In this document: positions 25,913 to 34,667 of the stretch, in pieces
How positions within the stretch are numbered: the stretch's first letter is position 1
How the letters are laid out: each line of letters opens with the position of its first letter
From: SHVO01 sp041905525
GTDB lineage: Bacteria > Pseudomonadota > Alphaproteobacteria > Rhodospirillales > Rhodospirillaceae
Length of the DNA: 64,000 nt
NCBI GenBank assembly: GCA_041905525.1
Contig: JAYRKY010000018.1
Coordinates: 1-64,000 of the forward strand
Direction of reading: 5' to 3'
The notes under the pieces: model-generated
What the model was told of the DNA's origin: nothing
Seen by the model: the letters and a program-made list of their open reading frames with translations, nothing else
Databases searched by the model: none
Program-made: the position numbers and the translations under genes

Positions 25913-26989
25913 TTACGTCGGCGGGCCCCCAGGCCTCTCCCTTACCATACCCTCGGCATGCAGTGCGTCCGACGGCGCCTCCCGCGGCGGGCGCGGGAGC
26001 ACGGGCGCGGCGTAGAGGCCGGCTTTGAAGCGGTCCCATCGCGCCGCCAACGCGCGACGATTGGGTCCTTTACCGTTCGCCACGCGGAGCGCGCTCCCGT
26101 CAAACGATCTGTAATCGGCATCGATCACATCGGGATGAACGGCGACCGTGAGGCGGCCCGGCTCAATCCCGATAAGATTGAGATCGAATAAGGTGTGAAG
26201 GTCGCTGCGCAGGAGCAGGCCGTTCGTCGGGTTGTTAAACTTGGGCACCGTCTCCGGCTGAATATAAGCGGCTTCAAGCAGCGCCATCGTGGAACAGCCG
26301 GAAATCATGCACCGGGCTCCGTAGCGGCGTACGAGTTCGTCGCGAAATATCTTTCGTCCACGGCGCATCAAAATGCCGAGGTTGCGATGTTCACGTTCAT
26401 CGAGAACATTGGAGGCGTCGATCAAGTCGGCGTCTTCGTCGCGCACACGCAGTTCGCGCGCCGCCAGCCAGTTCTTCAGCACCTGCTCTGCATTGCGATC
26501 CCGCCGCGCGATGTATCGCATCGCGCCTTCCAGATCACAGGGACGAAGAGACAACTGCCTGCTGTTTGTCAGTTCGAAGGGCCGCAATTCGGCCGCTTCA
26601 ATCCGCGCGGCGACGTCCGTGTAATCTAGCCCGAAAATCGCTTTGAATTCGAAGCCGCTGCGGACGCTTGCAAGCGGCTGGGAGAATTCATGTCCATAGA
26701 GGCAGCGGTAACTGTTCGTGCGCGTTGACCGAAAGCCCAATTGACCGGTGCCGCAGGTGGGACACCGCTCAATCGCTTTATCCGCCGATCCCGACTCGAC
26801 GCGTTGTACGCGCGCAATTGTCAGCAAGTGCGTGTGATTGCGTACGAAGAAAATATCGCCCACACCGACATGACGATGGTGCGGGGTATGATCACTGAAC
26901 GCGTAGCCCGACGAGGCCCGGTAGCCAGGCCCCAACGAGTCATCCGGCGCAACAATGGCGATCCAACCCTTCATGCGGCCAGTGTTCAT
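25913..26989 (-). CDS. HNH endonuclease-domain protein
   Basis: 358 residues from ATG 26989. The frame runs up to 27100, but that extension covers a two-part element shared with another gene and has low-complexity codons, so I prefer the inner start (an ATG five codons later is also possible). The middle has two Cys pairs (CPTCG and a distal Cys). The C-terminal third is an HNH_2-type domain: RCMISGC, then EAAYIQP, then NPTNGLLLRSDLHTLFD with the Asn and His of the metal-binding fold. A nuclease role is inferred from the domain. No methylase or other restriction partner is adjacent. Confidence 0.8.
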   Translation of the reverse strand: MNTGRMKGWIAIVAPDDSLGPGYRASSGYAFSDHTPHHRHVGVGDIFFVRNHTHLLTIARVQRVESGSADKAIERCPTCGTGQLGFRSTRTNSYRCLYGHEFSQPLASVRSGFEFKAIFGLDYTDVAARIEAAELRPFELTNSRQLSLRPCDLEGAMRYIARRDRNAEQVLKNWLAARELRVRDEDADLIDASNVLDEREHRNLGILMRRGRKIFRDELVRRYGARCMISGCSTMALLEAAYIQPETVPKFNNPTNGLLLRSDLHTLFDLNLIGIEPGRLTVAVHPDVIDADYRSFDGSALRVANGKGPNRRALAARWDRFKAGLYAAPVLPRPPREAPSDALHAEGMVRERPGGPPT

Positions 26990-27021
26990 CGTGTCGTCTG
27001 TCGGGGGCGCGACACTTATGT

Positions 27022-27063
27022 GATACTTTTGTGAAAGTCGGATTGATGACAGTTGGATGAAGA
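27022..27063 (+). promoter_or_regulatory. two-part upstream element, copy 1
   Basis: GATACTTTTGTGA (27022-27034), 16 bases, then AGTTGGATGAAGA (27051-27063). It ends 51 bases before the ATG of the small exported gene. Copy 2 at 27608-27650 has the same two blocks in the same order. The spacing looks like the -35/-10 boxes of a promoter read by an alternative (perhaps ECF) sigma factor; this is inference. Confidence 0.5.
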
Positions 27064-27114
27064 TTGGAGGTCGGGGGGTTGTCCCCACCGGCGGGCTCAT
27101 GAAAGAAAAGCGCC

Positions 27115-27507
27115 ATGTTCAAGGCCCTTTTCGTCGCAGCTCTCCTTTCCATCGCCGCGCTCCCGGCCCAGGCCGCTGTGCGTGCTGCGGATCAGGTCTC
27201 TGCGGCCGCCGAGATGGCGAAGGCGCCCACCACCCCAGACGCTGAGTCCACTGCCATCGTGCGCAAGTTGGATGCCCTGTTGACGACACGGTTTGAAGCT
27301 GCGGCGCGGATCGCATCCGTGCAGGCCCGCCGTCAAGCGCTTGAGGAACTCGACTCCTTCGCCGAAATGACGGTCGGTGGATTAATTGACGCAGCCGCGG
27401 AGACTGAAGCGGGCTCGTCGGTCCTCGAAGATCTGCACACTATCCTATCGGCTCACCAAAACGAGATCGCCGCGGCTCTTGCCGCGCTTCCGCGCGCGGC
27501 CCGCTAG
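27115..27507 (+). CDS. small exported protein of unknown function
   Basis: 130 residues. Residues 1-20 are a clear Sec signal peptide (MFKALFVAALL...AQA). The rest is Ala-rich and probably all helical, with no Cys after the signal region, so likely a periplasmic helical protein. I do not recognise the family. It precedes the CYTH-CHAD gene by 197 bases, and each has the same two-part upstream element, which suggests joint control rather than one transcript. Confidence 0.7.
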   Translation: MFKALFVAALLSIAALPAQAAVRAADQVSAAAEMAKAPTTPDAESTAIVRKLDALLTTRFEAAARIASVQARRQALEELDSFAEMTVGGLIDAAAETEAGSSVLEDLHTILSAHQNEIAAALAALPRAAR

Positions 27508-27607
27508 TCCTTCGCCCGTGCTGGTTTTAGTTGTGGGCAATTTCCGCTCGGCGCGCCCCCCATCCACCCTGCCATAATCTTTCATCCAACAGGCCAGCGG
27601 GTTTCGC

Positions 27608-27650
27608 GATACTTTTGTGACATTAAGATGGCGGTGTAGTCGGATGAGGA
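27608..27650 (+). promoter_or_regulatory. two-part upstream element, copy 2
   Basis: GATACTTTTGTGA (27608-27620), 17 bases, then AGTCGGATGAGGA (27638-27650), ending 54 bases before the ATG of the CYTH-CHAD gene. The first block is identical to copy 1 over 13 bases and the second differs at two positions. The conserved spacing and distance to the start codon argue for a promoter or operator. Confidence 0.5.
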
Positions 27651-27704
27651 AAAAGTCGCTAGCACTCACGTGCTTGTTTCCGTCTGTACTCATGACACAC
27701 AACC

Positions 27705-29195
27705 ATGTCTGAAATCGAACTTAAGCTTCGTGGTACTCCCGCTCGCTTGAAAGCCGCTATGGCGCGTCTCCAGAAGACCGCTTCGAAGACAGAGCCGTTC
27801 AAAAAAGACCTTCGTGCCGTTTACTTCGATACGGCAAAGGATGATCTCCACGCCAAGGGTCTGTCTTTCCGGGTGCGAGAAGAGGACGGCCGCTTTGTTC
27901 AGACGTTGAAGCGTGTCGGGGTCGACAGTGACGCGCTCACGCGCGGCGAATGGAGCGACCGGATTTCCACTGCCGCACCGGAACTTCTCAAAACATATAG
28001 CGGCCGAAAGTTGCGGGAGGTCTGGAAAGACGTGCGCCTCCTCCCCCGGTTTCGCACATCGATCGCGCGCACGGGCTTTGTCTTTAGCCCAAAGGCTGGA
28101 ACGAGAATCGAAGTGGTCCGCGATGAGGGAGAAATCCGCGCCATTGTACGAGACGACGCCATCGAGCCCGTGTCCGAGATTGAGCTCGAACTCAAGGAGG
28201 GATCCCTCGGGCTGCTATATGGCGTGGCGCTAGAGATTGTCGCCAAAGCCGATGTTGCCATCGAAGCGCGGAGCAAGTCGGACCGCGGCTATGCACTGCT
28301 CTCCCCGGGCAGCGAAAACGTTGCGGTGAAGGCCGAGGCCTTTTTGACAAAGGGGAGTCAGACGCTCGCCGAAGTGCTGCGCGATGCCGCGCGCCGCCAC
28401 TTCTCGCAATTTTTGCTCAACATGCCCGGCGCTCTGAAACACGATCCTGCCAGCATTCACCAGATGCGCGTCAGTATCCGGCGCCTGCGCTCGGCCCTCT
28501 ATGGCGTCCGCGAATGGCTGCCGGAGGCACACTACGAAGCGGTACGATCGAAGCTGAAGCAACTCCTGCAATCGCTCGGCGCCGCGCGCGACTGGGAAGT
28601 GCTGACCGAACGCATGTCCGAACTCGAGGACGAGGAAGACATTGAGCAAATCCAGCGCGCCGCCGCGCGCCGAAAGTCCCGCGCCTTGGACGAGGCTGTG
28701 GAAGCCGTTGGGTCGCGCGCGATGACCGTGGTTCTTCTGGAGGCGATGCGGTGGTTCGAGGATCTCCCCACCGCACGCTTTGCCCGCAAGCTCAAAGTCC
28801 GTGCGCGCGCCGCCGCCGGAGCGGTTCTATCAGGGGTGTTTGCCCGGGTGCGCCGGCGCGGTCGTCGTTACGAAGCGCAGTCGGTGGGCGAGCGACACCG
28901 CCTCCGCATCGCGGTCAAAAATCTGCGATACAACGTCGAACTTTATTCCGCCCTGTATCCCAATCGGAAGGTCGAGAAGTTCTTGCGCCTCTTGAGGCCC
29001 GTCCAGGATGACTTGGGCAGTTTGAACGATGCAAGCCGCGCCCGCGATTTGCTGAGTGATCTTGCGAAGCGCTCGCCTCAGAAAGAGGCCGCCGCCGCGG
29101 TTGTCGCGCGGCTTGAGGCGCGCGTTGCCGCGGCCGACAAGCGGGCGCGCAAACGCATTACCGCGATGAGGGCTGCCGCTCCGTTCTGGGCATAG
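27705..29195 (+). CDS. CYTH-CHAD domain protein (inorganic triphosphatase/polyphosphate-linked)
   Basis: 496 residues. The N-terminal ~205 residues are a CYTH domain starting with the ExExK metal motif (EIELKL), with EIELELKEG later. The C-terminal ~275 residues are a CHAD domain with its conserved His-rich helices (HQMRVSIRRLRSAL and HRLRIAVKNLRY). CYTH enzymes hydrolyse triphosphate and CHAD domains bind polyphosphate, so a polyphosphate role in the cytoplasm is likely. The stop codon touches that of the convergent phosphate transporter gene, with no base between. Confidence 0.92.
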   Translation: MSEIELKLRGTPARLKAAMARLQKTASKTEPFKKDLRAVYFDTAKDDLHAKGLSFRVREEDGRFVQTLKRVGVDSDALTRGEWSDRISTAAPELLKTYSGRKLREVWKDVRLLPRFRTSIARTGFVFSPKAGTRIEVVRDEGEIRAIVRDDAIEPVSEIELELKEGSLGLLYGVALEIVAKADVAIEARSKSDRGYALLSPGSENVAVKAEAFLTKGSQTLAEVLRDAARRHFSQFLLNMPGALKHDPASIHQMRVSIRRLRSALYGVREWLPEAHYEAVRSKLKQLLQSLGAARDWEVLTERMSELEDEEDIEQIQRAAARRKSRALDEAVEAVGSRAMTVVLLEAMRWFEDLPTARFARKLKVRARAAAGAVLSGVFARVRRRGRRYEAQSVGERHRLRIAVKNLRYNVELYSALYPNRKVEKFLRLLRPVQDDLGSLNDASRARDLLSDLAKRSPQKEAAAAVVARLEARVAAADKRARKRITAMRAAAPFWA

Positions 29196-30182
29196 CTACC
29201 AGAGGAACTTCGAAACCCAGTTGAAGAGCGCCCCTACGGCCGCTGCCGCCGGCATCGTGATGATCCAAGCGACCAGGATTTCGCGCGCGACGCCCCAGCG
29301 CACGGCGCTCACGCGCTTGGCCGCTCCCACGCCGATGATCGCGCCGGTGATCGTTTGCGTCGTCGAAACCGGAACGCCAAGCTCTGTCGCGGCAAAAAGG
29401 GTGATGAACCCTGCCGTCTCGGCGCAGACTCCTTGGACCGGTTGAAGCCGGGTGATGCGCGATCCCATCGTATGGATGATCCGCCAGCCGCCCAGGAGCG
29501 TGCCCAACGCCATCGCGGCATTGCAGCTCACAACCACCCAGAACGGAACGTGGAATTCTCCGCTCAATTGTCCGTGGGCGTAGAGAAGCGCCGTAATGAT
29601 GCCCATCGTCTTCTGCGCGTCGTTGCCGCCGTGGCCCAAGGCGTAAAGGGAGGCCGACACGAATTGGGCTTTACGGAAGATGCTATCGGCGCGGGCGGGG
29701 GCGATGCGAACGAAGGACCAGGAGACAATGAGAACGAGGATCAACGCGATGATCAATCCAACGGTCGGTGAAAGGACGATCCCGCTCGCGGTTTTTGCCA
29801 AACCCTGCCACACGACCGCGTCGAGGCCCGCTTCCTGCAGTCCGGCTCCGACAAGGCCGCCAATAAGTGCGTGAGAACTGCTCGACGGGATACCGAAGTA
29901 GCCGGTCGTGATCTGCCACGAGATGGCTCCGATCAGTGCGCCAAAGATCACGTGATCGGAAATGATCTGCGGGGAAATGATCCCCTTTCCGACGGTGCTG
30001 GCAACGCTGAGGCCGAACACCAGAAAGGCGACGAAGTTGAAGAACGCGGCCCACGCGACCGCCGCGCGCGGTGACAGTACCCTGGTCGAGACAATGGTCG
30101 CGATCGAATTGGCCGCGTCGTTGCGGCCATTCATAAAATCGAAAACCAGCGCAACGATGACAAGGCCGACCAGAATCTCCAT
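29196..30182 (-). CDS. PiT-family inorganic phosphate transporter
   Basis: 328 residues with about ten membrane segments. Both PiT signature repeats are visible: GRNDAANSIATIVSTRVLSP in parts near the N-terminus and GGNDAQKTMGII near residue 185. It should move phosphate across the inner membrane with protons or as a metal-phosphate complex. It follows its DUF47 partner after 6 bases, the usual low-affinity Pit pair. It is 328 residues, close to short bacterial Pit proteins. It lies tail-to-tail with the CYTH-CHAD gene. Confidence 0.94.
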   Translation of the reverse strand: MEILVGLVIVALVFDFMNGRNDAANSIATIVSTRVLSPRAAVAWAAFFNFVAFLVFGLSVASTVGKGIISPQIISDHVIFGALIGAISWQITTGYFGIPSSSSHALIGGLVGAGLQEAGLDAVVWQGLAKTASGIVLSPTVGLIIALILVLIVSWSFVRIAPARADSIFRKAQFVSASLYALGHGGNDAQKTMGIITALLYAHGQLSGEFHVPFWVVVSCNAAMALGTLLGGWRIIHTMGSRITRLQPVQGVCAETAGFITLFAATELGVPVSTTQTITGAIIGVGAAKRVSAVRWGVAREILVAWIITMPAAAAVGALFNWVSKFLW

Positions 30183-30188
30183 GTGCGG

Positions 30189-30833
30189 CTAGACCTGTTC
30201 GATCACGATGCTGCTGATGCGGTTGGCCACATCCTCGAAGCGGTCCATGACTTTTTCCAGGTGATCGTAGATTTCGATGCCCACCAGGTAGTTCATGGCG
30301 TTGCCGTCACGGTGTTTTTTGTAAAGCGCCTTGATGCCGGCTTCGTTCAGCGTGTCGGAGTCTTCCTCCAGATGAACGATCTCCTCGGTGATGGTGTGAA
30401 GCCGCGCGTTGTTCTCGCGCAAGGCGCTGAGGAGCTTCACCGCTTCGAGGGTCAGCGTCGCCGCCTTCACAATGTGGTCGCCCATGGCAGCCATCTCTGG
30501 CTCCATGGTCTGTACTTCGAACATCAGCACCGCCTTCGCGGTTTTCTTCATCTGATCGATGGAATCGTCGAGCGCGGTGACAAGGTCTTGGATATCGCTG
30601 CGGTCAAAGGGGGTGATGAACGAGCGCCGCACCAGCTGGAGGATGTCGCGGGTGATCGCATCGGCGTCTTCTTCGAAGCGGTAAACCTCCGCCGCCGCGG
30701 CCGCGACCTCGGGTCCGCCGTTCAACAGCCGGCGCAGGGACTTCGCCCCCTCAACCAGTGTTTCCGCATGGCGGTTGTAGAGGTGGAAGAAGCGGTCTTC
30801 GCGCGGCATCAGCGCTTGGAACCAGGCGAACAT
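30189..30833 (-). CDS. DUF47/PhoU-like Pit accessory protein
   Basis: 214 residues of the DUF47 family, a PhoU-like all-helical protein. The N-terminal FAWFQALMPREDRFF and the paired acidic helices (HLEEDSDTLNEAGIKAL) fit the family. Such proteins regulate or assist the PiT transporter encoded next to them. This gene comes first, 6 bases before the transporter gene. Its promoter must be in the large spacer beyond 30834. Confidence 0.9.
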   Translation of the reverse strand: MFAWFQALMPREDRFFHLYNRHAETLVEGAKSLRRLLNGGPEVAAAAAEVYRFEEDADAITRDILQLVRRSFITPFDRSDIQDLVTALDDSIDQMKKTAKAVLMFEVQTMEPEMAAMGDHIVKAATLTLEAVKLLSALRENNARLHTITEEIVHLEEDSDTLNEAGIKALYKKHRDGNAMNYLVGIEIYDHLEKVMDRFEDVANRISSIVIEQV

Positions 30834-31627
30834 GGAGGCCTCTCGGAGGTAGCGGTTTCAGAAACGGTCTCGGTCCACTGTAACGCGGGCGATTGCGCGC
30901 CCCTTAAGTATCGGCCGGACGGGCAAATGGGAAGCCGCGATAATACATTAAAAACAACGACTTACTCATTTCGTCCGGAGTGCTCGGGGCGAGAGCGAAA
31001 TATTAATGTCATCTAAAGTTCATGGTCTGCCGGGTGAGCGAGCCGTCCATTGCGACAGCTCAGTCTCACTTTAGACAGTGTTGGGCCGAGGACGGCGTCG
31101 GCGGGCGCCCGGCGGCCGGATGACGGGAGTGACCACGCCGAAGAGCGAGCGATGGACCTCTGCGTCGTGGCCTGCTTCACGAGGGACATGTCCAGCAATT
31201 ACGGGCCTTTTGGCGATCCGGCGCTCGCTATTGTCTAGACGAATCGACGCCCGTGGTGTCATATTTGCGGGGTCAACGTGAGGAGGGGACGCACCTCTGT
31301 TGAACAGCTTTCGCACCCTCCCTTTATCTAGGCTCAACTGATTTCTGCGCTGCGATGCAGAAAAGACACAGACGACTAAATTCGATTCGAAACCTTTTTG
31401 CGAATCTAAGCCTCTGAATTTGCGTCCTAATTTCTCTACCAGCTGCGGTTTTGCGGAACTTTTTTAGCCTACCTAAAGAAGATATCAATTAGGTATTGGT
31501 TGTCGTGCTACCGAAGTATGACATGGTTTTTCATAGTCATGCTGCACCGCACACGGGCTGGAACGGCATAGGCGGCTACACACAACGGAGTCCGGGCGTC
31601 CCGCGCCCGCACTTAAGGGGAAACCGA
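30834..31627. other. large gene-poor spacer (794 bases)
   Basis: This is the longest stretch without a supported gene. It carries the divergent promoters of the phosphate pair and the large TonB receptor. Both ends are AT-rich, and the middle (31030-31330) is GC-rich with short open frames on both strands that lack RBSs and family signs. At 31471-31494 is ACCTAA-N12-TTAGGT, a perfect inverted repeat and operator candidate for the receptor gene. A long 5' untranslated region or small RNA cannot be excluded. Confidence 0.45.
31471..31494. promoter_or_regulatory. inverted repeat, candidate operator of the TonB receptor gene
   Basis: ACCTAA (31471-31476), 12 AT-rich bases, TTAGGT (31489-31494). 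It lies about 134 bases before the receptor start in an AT-rich patch. No regulator gene next to it suggests what would bind. Confidence 0.35.
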
Positions 31628-34564
31628 ATGAATACGATGATTCTCTCTGCGTCGGGCTTGCGTCGAAGCGGCCTGAAAACCACGGCGCTGCGCACCGCGA
31701 GCGCCACGGCGATCCTGTTGGCGACGTCGATCGGCGCCCATGCACAGGAACAACTCGCGGCCGCCGCGCCGGAAGTTGAAAGCGAAATCGTCGTCACCGG
31801 TTCGCGCATCGTCCGCGACGGTTACGAAGCTCCGACGCCGGTGACCGTTGTCGGTCTCGAAGAACTGCAACGCGCAGCGTCGTCGAACGTCGCGGACTAC
31901 GTCAACACGATCCCGGCTTTCGCCGGTTCTATCATGCCGACGAATACGAACTCGACGATGAGCTCGGGCCGCTCCGGTCTCAACACACCAAACCTTCGCA
32001 GCCTCGGCGTCGAACGTACGCTGGTCCTCATCGACGGCCAGCGTTCGGTCGGTTCGACCTCGGATGGCCTCGTCGACTTGAACACCATTCCGCAAGCTTT
32101 GATCAGCCGCGTGGATGTCTCCACCGGCGGCGCCTCCGCCGCGTACGGTTCGGACGCGGTCGCGGGCGTGATCAACTTTATCCTCGATAAAGAGTTCACC
32201 GGCTTCAAAGCCGATGTCGGCGGCAGCGTCACGACCTATGGCGACAATAAGTCGTGGGACACCTCGCTGACCTACGGCACGCCTTTCCAGGACGGCAAAG
32301 GCCACTTCATCATCTCCGCCTCGGCTAGCGATTCCGCAGGCGTACCCATCAACGACCGCCCTTGGAACATGCAGGGCTGGCAGATCCTCGACAACCCGGC
32401 CTACGGTACCGGTGCGGGTCAGTCCACCTCGGTCCCGGCGCGTCTGCTGCGTAACCAGTCGTCGGTCTCGAACGGCATTGCGGGCGGCATCATTACGACC
32501 ACCGCGTTGGCCGGCACCGCCTTCGGCGAAGGGGGTCGTCCGTATCCTTTCCCGTACGGCCCGATCGTTGCGAACCCCGTCATGGTCGGCGGCGGTTGGC
32601 GCGCGGCCACCATCCGCGGCACGCGCATGGCGAACGGTCTGACGTCCGCCTCTGAAACGCAGTCGATCTTCCTGCGCACCAGCTACGACCTTGCCGACAA
32701 CGTCACGGTCTTCGCCCAGGCGTCCTGGACCCATAACTGGAACCAGAACTGGTGCTGCATGAAGGAAGACAACGACAGCATCACCATCACCATCGACAAC
32801 CCGTTCATCCCGGCGGACGTGCTCGCCCGCGCGCAGGCGCTGGGCATCACCTCGTTCCGCATGGGCTCGATGCACGCCGATACCCGCAACGCCGGCGCCA
32901 TCAACGACCGCCGCGTCCAGCGCTACGTCGTGGGCGTGAACGGCAAATTCGAAGCGATGGAAACGGATTGGACGTGGGACGCCTATTACCAGAAGGGCCT
33001 CTCGCATGTTCACCAGGAAACCTTCGGCGTCATCCGTCAATCAGCCTTCTCGAAGGCCGTCAATCCGACGCGCTCTCCGGTTACCGGCTTGCCGGTCTGC
33101 CGCGTGAATGCGGACGCCATCACCACCAACGACGATCCGTTGTGCGTGCCGTACAACATCTTCGGCATCGGCGTGAACTCGCCGGCCGCCGTCGATTACC
33201 TGCACGGCAATGGCGAGCGCGACTTCCGTACGGAAGTTCCGCAGCAGGATGTTATGGCTCTCAACTTCTCAGGCTCTCCGTTCTCGACCTGGGCCGGCCC
33301 GGTCTCGATCGCCTTCGGCGCAGAACACCGCATCGAAAAGGTGAAGGGCACCAACGATCCGCTCAGCCGCGCGTTCGATTGGTACTTCGGCAACTATCAG
33401 GTCTTCACCGCGAAGATGAATGTGACCGAAGGCTACGTCGAAACCGTGGTGCCGCTGGCCACCGATACGGACTTCGCCAAGACCCTCGAGTTCAACGGCG
33501 CGGTGCGCGCCACCGACTATTCGACTTCGGGATATGTCACGACGTGGAAAGCCGGCCTCACCTGGGCTCCGGTCGACGACATCCGCTTCCGTGTCACGCA
33601 GTCGCGCGACATCCGTGCGCCGAACCTGCAGAACCTCTACAGCACCGGCACCTCGGGCTTCCCAGGATATCAGAATCCGTTCCGTCCGCAAGCCAACGGC
33701 GCTCCGACGACGGAAATCGGTTTCTCGCAGACCCGCGGAAATCCGAACCTCGTTCCGGAAAAGTCGGATATGACCGGCGTCGGCGTCGTATTGCAGCCCT
33801 CGTTCATCCCCGGTTTCAATGCCTCGGTCGACTATTGGGATCTGAACATCAAGGGCGCCCTTGGCTCCTTGACCGTCCAGCAGATTATCGACCAGTGCTA
33901 CGTCACGAAGTCGCCAGCCTTCTGTTCGGCGATCGACTTCAACCCGGATAACTCCATCGCCCTGATCCGGACGACGCCATTCAACCTGGTCAACCAGATC
34001 GCGAAGGGTATCGACTTCGAAGCCGGCTATAACATGCCGCTCGATCAAGTGGTCAGCAGCGCCTCGGGCGACCTGTCGTTCCGGATCATGGCAACGCACT
34101 TCATCAAGCGTTATGAATCGAACGGCATCAGCGTGCCGCGCGAGTACACCGGCGAAAACATCGGCGGTAGCGGCGTGCCTAACTGGCGTTATCGCGCCTC
34201 GGCGGGCTACTCGAACGATATGTTCGACGTGCAGCTTACCCTGCGTGGCGTCAGCTCGGGTGTGTATCTCAACTCGAACATCGAGTGCTTGACGGGCTGC
34301 CCGGTCTCGACGGTCAACAATCGCACCGTTGATGAAAACGATATCAAGGGTGCGATGTATCTCGACACCGCCGTGACCTACAAGTTCGCGATCGCAGCCT
34401 CGGATATGGAAGCCTACTTCAACGTCCAGAACGTGTTCGACAAGGATCCGCCGGTGGCGGCGCCCGGTCCGGGCGGCTTCACTTACGAAGCGGCTCCTGC
34501 GAACCCGCTGCTGTACGATACGCTCGGCCGCACCTTCCGTGCGGGTCTGCGCTTCCGTATGTAG
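31628..34564 (+). CDS. large TonB-dependent receptor
   Basis: 978 residues from ATG 31628, which has an aggggaa RBS; the upstream frame is untranslated. The signal peptide ends AHAQE near residue 40. A TonB-box-like EIVVTGSRI is followed by the plug, with NLRSLGVERTLVLIDGQR and GGASAAYGSDAVAGVINFIL. The barrel ends with RFRM. It belongs to the large receptors with NTIPQ/GSDAVAGV plug motifs common in Caulobacterales and sphingomonads, often for carbohydrates or peptides. The ligand is unknown. It is alone, with its own terminator. Confidence 0.93.
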   Translation: MNTMILSASGLRRSGLKTTALRTASATAILLATSIGAHAQEQLAAAAPEVESEIVVTGSRIVRDGYEAPTPVTVVGLEELQRAASSNVADYVNTIPAFAGSIMPTNTNSTMSSGRSGLNTPNLRSLGVERTLVLIDGQRSVGSTSDGLVDLNTIPQALISRVDVSTGGASAAYGSDAVAGVINFILDKEFTGFKADVGGSVTTYGDNKSWDTSLTYGTPFQDGKGHFIISASASDSAGVPINDRPWNMQGWQILDNPAYGTGAGQSTSVPARLLRNQSSVSNGIAGGIITTTALAGTAFGEGGRPYPFPYGPIVANPVMVGGGWRAATIRGTRMANGLTSASETQSIFLRTSYDLADNVTVFAQASWTHNWNQNWCCMKEDNDSITITIDNPFIPADVLARAQALGITSFRMGSMHADTRNAGAINDRRVQRYVVGVNGKFEAMETDWTWDAYYQKGLSHVHQETFGVIRQSAFSKAVNPTRSPVTGLPVCRVNADAITTNDDPLCVPYNIFGIGVNSPAAVDYLHGNGERDFRTEVPQQDVMALNFSGSPFSTWAGPVSIAFGAEHRIEKVKGTNDPLSRAFDWYFGNYQVFTAKMNVTEGYVETVVPLATDTDFAKTLEFNGAVRATDYSTSGYVTTWKAGLTWAPVDDIRFRVTQSRDIRAPNLQNLYSTGTSGFPGYQNPFRPQANGAPTTEIGFSQTRGNPNLVPEKSDMTGVGVVLQPSFIPGFNASVDYWDLNIKGALGSLTVQQIIDQCYVTKSPAFCSAIDFNPDNSIALIRTTPFNLVNQIAKGIDFEAGYNMPLDQVVSSASGDLSFRIMATHFIKRYESNGISVPREYTGENIGGSGVPNWRYRASAGYSNDMFDVQLTLRGVSSGVYLNSNIECLTGCPVSTVNNRTVDENDIKGAMYLDTAVTYKFAIAASDMEAYFNVQNVFDKDPPVAAPGPGGFTYEAAPANPLLYDTLGRTFRAGLRFRM

Positions 34565-34580
34565 TTATCTGGGACGTGGG

Positions 34581-34650
34581 TGAGGAGCGTCGCTCCGCTC
34601 CTCACCAGGTCTCAAATAAAAAGGCCGGCACATGTTGCCGGCCTTTTTTT
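34581..34650. terminator. double-hairpin terminator
   Basis: The first hairpin is TGAGGAGCG/CGCTCCTCA (9 bases, loop 6). The second is AAGGCCGGCA/TGCCGGCCTT (10 bases, loop 5) followed by T on the plus strand and, through the A-rich 5' side, on the minus strand. It separates the receptor gene from the convergent aminotransferase gene. Confidence 0.88.
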
Positions 34651-34667
34651 CATGCAATGCGAAACCG

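Noticed and set aside
25727..26191. 154-codon plus-strand frame
   Set aside because: Overlaps the end of the HNH gene antisense and looks like readthrough in a high-GC frame.
27608..27650. Reading of the repeated element as a Pho box
   Set aside because: The TGTGACA part fits a Pho half-site but the second half (ATGGCGG) fits poorly, and copy 1 fits worse. A two-part promoter explains both copies better.
31071..31337. 88-codon minus-strand frame in the 794-base spacer
   Set aside because: Basic, Pro/Arg-rich sequence without RBS or recognisable motif; kept only as part of the spacer note.
31613..33040. 475-codon open frame on the minus strand
   Set aside because: It lies wholly antisense to the large TonB receptor, whose motifs are clear. 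It is Arg/Asp-rich, without RBS or domains: a GC-rich shadow frame.
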